Part shown: positions 55,797-64,000 of the stretch, one piece after another | Layout of the letters: each line of letters starts with the position of its first letter | How positions within the stretch are numbered: the first letter of the stretch is position 1 | Origin: Pseudovirgaria hyperparasitica | Taxonomy: Eukaryota; Ascomycota; Dothideomycetes; Acrospermales; Acrospermaceae | Assembly: GCF_010093815.1 (NCBI RefSeq) | Contig: NW_022985561.1 | Coordinates: 996,045 to 1,060,044 of the forward strand | DNA length: 64,000 bases | Reading direction: 5' to 3' | Program-made: the position numbers and the translations under genes | The notes under the pieces: generated by a model | Database searches by the model: none | What the model was told of the DNA's origin: nothing | Seen by the model: only the letters and a program-made list of their open reading frames with translations

Positions 55797-57317
55797 GGAC
55801 GCATGCAAGTCTGCATTTTCGATGACCGTACGTCTGATTATTGGTTGTGATCCTCAATATCAAATATTGGTACTGTGTCAATCAACACAGATTCACCAGT
55901 ACTCCGGCCCAAGTATCTCAAGCCTTACCTTTCGGCTCCAATGAAGGTTCCAGATGTCACATGCGGAGGACATTGCGTCCTGATGGAGATGATAGCTCAA
56001 AGTTCGTTACATGTGAGCGAAGGACTCCATCGCCTCGACGGCTTACGTTGGTTTCTTGGTCATCATTAGAGACGTGGCCTGATATGTTTGATGCTCGTAG
56101 AGTAAGATGGGGGAGGGAGCTGAGAAGACGATGGGTGAGTCATATGATTAAGCGAGTGGACAGACGACGACGTGTGCATGGAAGTAGTGTTGGATTGGTG
56201 TATGTCATGTTATAACCGTATAGCTGTTGAGTTCTCAAGTATTTTTGTGCAATTTTGGATGACACGCGGTGTGTCTAGATGCTATGCTCGGATGTGGTTT
56301 GCACCTTTACTAGCACAGGCGCTATATTGGTCTATAGCCACGACAAGCTCGCGAGAGACTCATTTGCTTACAGAGAGTCCTTCATGAGTCCTTCCTGAGT
56401 CGTCGTGACGGGTACCTGACGATCGGCTGAACATGCTGGACATGCTACTAGTAGGTGGAGGACTGGATTTTATGCCCAGTTGTAAAAGCTTCGTATGGCA
56501 CAATGCTCCCCGGAAACACGACAGCAGCCGTTCGTCGTATCTGGTCAAAGTAGCCTGTGAGGGAGGCTTGGAATTCGGCGTCAGGTGATCTAATTCATAT
56601 TTCGGCGTCCCAAGAAGGCATGGCGCCAAGATTCGCGCCTTGGGTGGTTTCAGGCTGTTATATGTGCAGCATCTGTGGTCTACAGGGAGTTATCATTGCA
56701 CATGGATATATTGTTGAGAGTTTTATCCATTCGGATTCTGCTTGGCTCGAGCACGGTGAAGGCTTGGCATGGTGGTGAGCGATCAGTTGGGTGGCACTGA
56801 ATGCGGTAATATATCAGCACATAGACATATGGTAGGCACATGGCTCGAAAAGCCTGACTGAAACACATGACGAATCTGGGAAACACATGAAGCTGGCGGT
56901 TATTCAGCCCTACAAGAACATGCGAACCCGCGGTTCCATTCGCTAACGACATGTCGGATGGGTGATCCCGCCTCGTGAATCCTCACGCGAAGCCGAACAT
57001 TCCCTTGCTCGAAGACGATTATCGGACTATTCGGCCGGGAGGTATAGCCGGCCGGCTAGAAAAGTGGATGAGAGGGATGCTCTCACGTAAGTGCTTTTCA
57101 TAATCGCGCTGTGGGCGTTTGGTGGTTGTACCCCAGAACGATCTGTCACCCACCTGTGAGTGTCGTGCAGCGCTTGTCTCCTTTGTTGAGTCGAGGCTCC
57201 AAGTGCGTTACGCCGAGTAATAATGAGCACTTAGCAACAATCGCTTGAGACCTGTTGTGCGGGAGGACCGGATACGCAAGCCATCCGCCATCACAAGATC
57301 TGATTCAGCGTCGCTCT

Positions 57318-57341
57318 CAGGGCAGGGCAGGGCAGGGCAGG
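57318..57341. repeat. GGCAG tandem repeat
   Basis: Four to five head-to-tail copies of GGCAG ~660 bases upstream of GAPDH. Confidence 0.8.
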
Positions 57342-57999
57342 TCCGAGGTCCTCGATGGTCGATGTCGTTTCACCCGTACGAGAGGCTGCCGCGGGCGGCC
57401 GGAGAGTTGATACCTGGAGTCTTCCACCACTCCTGATGATATGAGTTGGATGAACATGATGGCACATAACGATACATCTTTCAATGGGGCGGGGCGAGAG
57501 TCATAGTCCATGAGTCCATGATACGACACGGTCACAAAAGAACAGTACGAAACGCAGCAAGGGCCTAGAGACAGACAGCCAAGAGCCCAAAAACAATGCA
57601 TTGCAGTATGCGGTGGATAGTAAATGGCAGCGCTTAATAGCTTCTGGAGTGATAAGTGGATGGATGTTGTTAAGAGTGCTCGTGCGGTGAGTGCCCTTGT
57701 GCAGGTGGTGCTAACAATAATGACGGAGACCTGCCACCATGAATGGATCCATCTGCCCTCTGCCCCTCCAATCCACCCGTATATCTACCTCAACCCCACC
57801 TTGTCCTCAACACTTACTTCTATCCTCCTCTACGCAATTCTGCATTCTCGTCTTGCAAATTCTTTCCGCAATCTTCTCACTACTTTCTACATCCCCAAAG
57901 TCTCTACCACTTCTTGTACGTCCACTCTCACACTTTCATACCACGATTATAGCCTATAGAGAGTTTATCACTGACGCTACGCAGAATCTACTCGTCACC

Positions 58000-59333
<1,334 letters not shown>

Positions 59334-60662
59334 GAATCAGGACAGATCCAAGACACTACCTTGTCTAGCAAGCTTTAAACCATCAGTATCGAGCGAGAGC
59401 TCGGCCACTGCGTGCCCATATGAATCATGATAGATGTCAACTCCTCTCGACTATAGTAAACCCAAAAATCGAGTTGTAATAACTACTGGAAAGTAAACAA
59501 AATGAAATAACATAGTAGAACCTGTCGAGACTGTCCTCTGATACTTCTGTTGTTCGAGTTTAATATTCCACTGTTCTCATGCACAAGCTCTTGACAAAAT
59601 AATAAAATCCAGAATCCTGCATGACTTAGCAATACAGATCTGTCCTCGGTCATCCGACTGAATCTTTACCAACGTCTTCGATGCGCCAAGAAATTGGAGA
59701 GATGATAGGGCCATAGATCTCTGGTGCGAACCACAAGAAAAATGTTCCCAGTTATAATAAGTGCATACCGATGTAGTAAGCATTGAGTCGGAAGTAGTTA
59801 GCGTGTCTCAGCCACATTCTTCCAGGTTGCCCGCAAGCCATATCTGTAAATTATCCGGAGATCATCCACCTCACCAGATTCGATTGTGAGCTCACCTTGA
59901 AGCTGTTTATCATCAATCTAATATTACGTTCATACCGACGTGAAGCTTTCTCCCGATACTCACACGTCTAGAATTTCTGCATACCCTGGACCTTATCCGA
60001 CGACCGAGTGGACGCACAGTTCTTCATCCATATCTTAGACACGTTCCGTAACTTCAATTACCAGTGAGCGGCTTGAATCAACAGACCGGGTTTGGATAGT
60101 GGATGTACTGAAGCTGCGCAAGCTATCATCGCATTTAACAGATTTCCGGATAACTTGATCGCATACGGCATACTAGGTTAGGACACTCATAGCGCAACCA
60201 AAGGTTAATGAAAGGTAAAGGTCAGTGTCACGTTCTTTCATTTCGCTGATCGGGCTCCTGTGTTGTAGAGCGCTCTTGTTCAAATGCTTCATTGCGGCTT
60301 CACTATATGTCTTATGTGGGATGTTCGAATTTTGTTCCTGCAAATGTGCCTGTCTATATCTGGCTGTTCCTTCTCTCGTCCACCATAAGAAATGTCACTA
60401 GGAGCACATGGTCGCTCCAGGTATATGCCACTACATATTATGGACACAAGTCCAGCTTTGTTCTTTCATGTTTCTGCCTCCATCGCTTCTGATCAATGTC
60501 ATTTGGTCACTACATCGATGGTTTCTGCCTGCTATTCGACACAACCCAGCTGTTAACATATCTGCGTATAGTGTTTGCGGCAAGATGCCCCCAACGATAC
60601 TAACTGAACCTAGAATGCTTTTCTGATAAAAATATCATCCACCTCAGGTGGCAGAAATCAAC
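59334..60662. other. Intergenic, 1.3 kb
   Basis: GAPDH 3' region and HDA1 promoter. Nothing else is recognised. Confidence 0.55.
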
Positions 60663-63548
60663 ATGGAAGACGATTCCGAGATGACTGATTATGCTGGGAC
60701 TATCATCAATACCACAGAGCTGGGCGATCCCCTAAACCCAGTTATTTTTGACGACAATAACGATCTGGTCCAAATGTCGATGCGACAGTCTCGAATACCA
60801 ATCTTAGATTCCGAACACGTCCATTCTACCTCTCATCTTGGACAGTGGCCTACTGCGTCAAGTTCATTGCATGCAGGTTCTGGAGATGATGGATCTAGCT
60901 CGGATGAAGAGCGTGACGCTTCACCACATGTATTGATACAACCGAAACCCAGGGCTCCGAATCGGCCCAGATCGAGTCTACCGAGCGGTGTTGTTTACGA
61001 TGCGAGGATGCGGCACCATGAAGAGTACATGTCCTCGATGGAGGATAATACACCTCACCCAGAGAACTCAACCCGCATCCTTGCTATATGGAAAACACTC
61101 GCCCAAAAGAAGCTAGTACAGCACGACGTTTACTATCCACATCCAGATCCGCAGGACCATCTGCTAGCTCGTGTCGACGCTAGATATGCTCTCAAGAGTG
61201 AGATATGCCTAGTCCATGAGAAGCAGTATTACCGAAGAGCCAAAAGCTGGCAGAGTGAGTTGGCACCATAAGTATGTGGGACTGATAGATTGACCTACGG
61301 CTCTAGACCTTACAGAATCCGAATTAGTAATGATCGGAAAACGCGATTTGGAGTCAATCTATCTACACCAAACCACGTTCAGCGTTGCTCGCCTTGCAGC
61401 GGGAGGTACTATTGAGATCTGTCGTCAAGTTGTGGCAGGAAACCTCAAAAATGGTATAGCAGTTGTGCGTCCCCCTGGCCACCACGCCGAACCGCAAGTA
61501 GCCAGTGGCTTCTGTATCTTCAACAATGTAGCAATCGCTGCGAGGGTCTGTCAACAACATTTTCCAGCGACGTGTCGAAAGATCTTGATTCTGGACTGGG
61601 ATGTTCATCATGGAAACGGCATACAGAAAGCATTCGAGAACGATCCAAACGTGTTGTACATCTCACTACACGTTTATCAGAATGGCTTGTTCTATCCAGG
61701 TGGCACTTACGGAGATGAAAATCATTGTGGGGAAGGGCCAGGTCTAGGCTACAACGTTAACATCCCTTGGATGACCCATGGTATGGGAGACGGAGACTAC
61801 CTCTTGGCTTTTCGAGAAATTGTAATTCCCATAGCCGAGGAGTTCAACCCTGATCTTGTCATCGTCGCTGCTGGCTTCGACGCTGCAGAAGGAGACACCT
61901 TAGGGAGATGCCATGTATCACCAGCAGGCTACGCTCAAATGACTCATTCGTTGACCAAGTTTGCGAACGGGAAACTTGTAGTTGTTCTTGAGGGAGGATA
62001 TACCCTCCCTTCTATTGCTAAGTCAGCTCTTGCTGTAACACAGGTACTGATGGACGGCGAAGTAGATCGAGCAGCAAACCCAGATCCGCAACCTACTGCG
62101 TCTGGTCGAGCTGTGGTCGAGCTCGTGAAACGGAAACAAGCCAAATACTGGAAATGCATGTATCCGAAACCAATAGAGCCAGCTGGATCTCCTGGCGCTC
62201 GAAGTGATCGGATTCACGATGTAATTCGCGAATGGCAAGCGTACAGGTTTTTCAAGGATTATAGCATGACGCCATTGATGATTCTCCGTCAAGGTGTATC
62301 AAGGACATACAATTCTCAGGTTTTGGCTACGTTTGTACATCCCGATCCGTCTCGAGCAGGCAAGTGGCTAACGCGGCGGTATAGACCCGGTTACGACCAG
62401 AAAAAGCCGCTTCTGGTGATATTTCACGATCCGCCTGGTGCAGAAACTATTATCGACCCAAGGAACGGGCGCCTAGATTGGCATAACACATTCATGGTAT
62501 TTCCTTTTTCTCGGGGCTAGGCGACATATCACTAACTATTACAAACTAGACTGATGAAACCAAGGCTTACATCGAGTGGGCTATCAACCAAGACTTTGAG
62601 GTAATAGACGTGAATGTTCCAAAGTACATCACCGGGTCCGACGTAAGTAGCTGAGCACATCCTATGCCCACGAATTGCAGGTCTTCGCTCGACTGAACGA
62701 ACCCGTCGGACGACGCTGATGCTACCTCGAAGGACAACCCTGATTATCAGGATGCTGACGACGAGGATCTCAAAAAGCTGTGGCGGGCTGATCTTCGAGA
62801 ACTCTCGATTTATCTCTGGGTGAACTATATTCAGTACGTCTATGTCTGATCCTGTCGTTGATCTGTACTGAGCGTGCTCCAGGTGCGCGGAGACAAACCA
62901 TGTGTTCTTTCTAGGCATAGGTGAAGCTCACTTCGGAGTCATAGATCTCATTGCAAGTCAAGGTACAAATCACATAGATGCTTTTGTATCTTGTTGCTTG
63001 AAAGCTGACTTTCGACTCCAGAGGGTAGTGAAGACTACATCAAACATGTATTCACCTTCATCGAACATAATCATATGGTGGCGATGAGACGGCCCACAGA
63101 TGACACCATAAATGGGTGGTTTCTTAGACACTCTTCTGTTTACATTGAGCACAACCACCTCGCCTGGGACAGACCACCTAAGAAGCTACGTAGATACGGG
63201 AACTGTATACGGTCAGACAAGACGACAATGAACGAAATGCTTGTACAGCACAGGTCTGATATTCAGGACGTACTCCTGGGGGAGACTGCAGACTGGCGGA
63301 AGGAGCAAGAACTCAACAAGTCGAAGGCCAGCCAGCTAGGTGTAAGAACCCCCTTAATTCGTCGCGGCTCTGCACAGAGAACTGGAACCCCAGTTCATTC
63401 AGAGCCCATGGACAGCAATAATCAGTCTCGAGCAAGCAACGGCAGCCCTGTCATGTCAGGTACGGACGCGTATGAGAGAGTAGTCCGAAGTCCAGCCAAA
63501 CTACCACAAGTCGGGATGTTCTCAACAAGCCCTCGGAAGAAACTTTGA
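60663..63548 (+). CDS. HDA1: Class II histone deacetylase HDA1 with Arb2 domain
   Basis: Zinc-dependent deacetylase of histone tails in a repressive nuclear complex. Modelled exons: 60663-61254, 61307-62496, 62550-62642, 62733-62833, 62883-62962 and 63022-63548; 860 aa. The intron 62643-62732 is the least certain, because the acceptor was chosen to avoid an in-frame stop. ATG at 60663. The N-terminal ~110 residues are disordered. The deacetylase domain shows VRPPGHHAEP (~252), the zinc-site DWDVHHGNG (~296), AAGFDAAEGD (~386) and LEGGY (~426). The C-terminal half is the Arb2-type domain (LLVIFHDPPGAE, KYITGSD, TNHVFFLGIGEAHFGVIDLI), typical of fungal HDA1. A Ser/Arg-rich tail follows. Confidence 0.92.
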
Positions 63549-64000
63549 AGATGGGTGAAGGCGCAGCACGTCGTGGTGATCTCCTAGTCCTTCTAGCAGT
63601 TCGCGAACGTGTTACCGCATCCGTGTCTGTTGGTATTACATCACCTGATTGGCCGTGATATCAATCATGATATTCATAACTTCTGTTCCGTGGATAGCAG
63701 AACTCCTGATGTTCGTTGAATTTTGGATCCCTCATGGATCAGAGACGTATAGTCTTAGGTATGCATATAATTTTACGTTCTATATTTGGTGTCTCGCGCG
63801 AGGTTATTGCACTTGTGCTCTGTCGCTAGAGTTCACTCGCTCAATCTGACTGCATCGCGGAGTCTTTTTGCTCTCGGATCTCTCATAAGGCAATCTGTTA
63901 GTGACCTTGACATTTGTTGTCCTTCCGCCTTCCACACGCCCATGGCGCTCTTGGCCTAGATATTTTGGAAGGCACGCGAAAATGCTTTCATCACCCGCAG
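63549..64000. other. Window end, no gene seen
   Basis: HDA1 3' region. A short frame at 63649-63849 has no recognisable character. Confidence 0.5.

Larger units (their letters stand above)
55487..57999. other. Long gene-poor stretch (2.5 kb)
   Basis: No supported gene between COX5 and GAPDH. It contains an AT microsatellite (55781-55796) and a GGCAG tandem repeat (57318-57341). The last 200 bases are pyrimidine-rich, typical of a strong glycolytic promoter. Confidence 0.55.

Overview
The window comes from the nuclear genome of a filamentous ascomycete (Pezizomycotina). Genes are monocistronic and lie on both strands. They are split by short GT-AG introns, mostly 43-65 bases with a few of 95-190, and encode fungal versions of SEC16, NEO1, AIM32, CYC2, RCF2, QCR10, COX5, HDA1, GCP2 and a mitochondrial leucyl-tRNA synthetase. 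Most spliced models below were built by hand: exons were joined in phase and checked for a total length divisible by three. The class within Pezizomycotina cannot be fixed from the sequence alone.

Layout. 0-7.4 kb: mitochondrial leucyl-tRNA synthetase (3' end outside the window) head to head with AIM32, then a CYC2-like reductase and a DHA2-type MFS transporter. 7.4-12.4 kb: gene-poor stretch with two unrecognised genes that share a TATAAAGGAG core promoter, and long blank spacers. 12.4-25.4 kb: a sulfotransferase-like P-loop protein, SEC16 head to head with the flippase NEO1, and a GT34-like glycosyltransferase. 25.4-34.8 kb: sparse region with a decayed STAND N-terminal-domain gene, a nucleoside deoxyribosyltransferase-like protein, RCF2 and a small fungal orphan. 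34.8-48.2 kb: a DHA1-type MFS transporter, proteasome alpha-5 (PUP2), QCR10, an SDR, a disordered protein with a C-terminal LOTUS-like domain, GCP2 (gamma-tubulin complex) and RNase H1. 48.2-64 kb: a DUF202 membrane protein, 6-phosphofructo-2-kinase, COX5, GAPDH and the class II histone deacetylase HDA1.

How the genes relate. Mitochondrial functions are frequent. RCF2, QCR10 and COX5 all belong to the complex III/IV supercomplex, and NAM2, AIM32 and CYC2 also act in mitochondria. SEC16, NEO1 and the glycosyltransferase act in the secretory pathway. GAPDH and PFK-2 are both glycolytic. There is no operon logic and no convincing secondary-metabolite cluster.

The most unusual items are: the decayed STAND-like gene, whose in-frame stops are each one C-to-T change from a sense codon, next to a deoxyribosyltransferase-like gene; the two orphan genes with a shared core promoter; the LOTUS-like protein with spaced DPRR repeats; RNase H1 with two hybrid-binding domains; a composition shift inside NEO1; and several genes with first coding exons of only 3-12 bases. 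No tRNA, rRNA, CRISPR array or intact transposon was found by eye.
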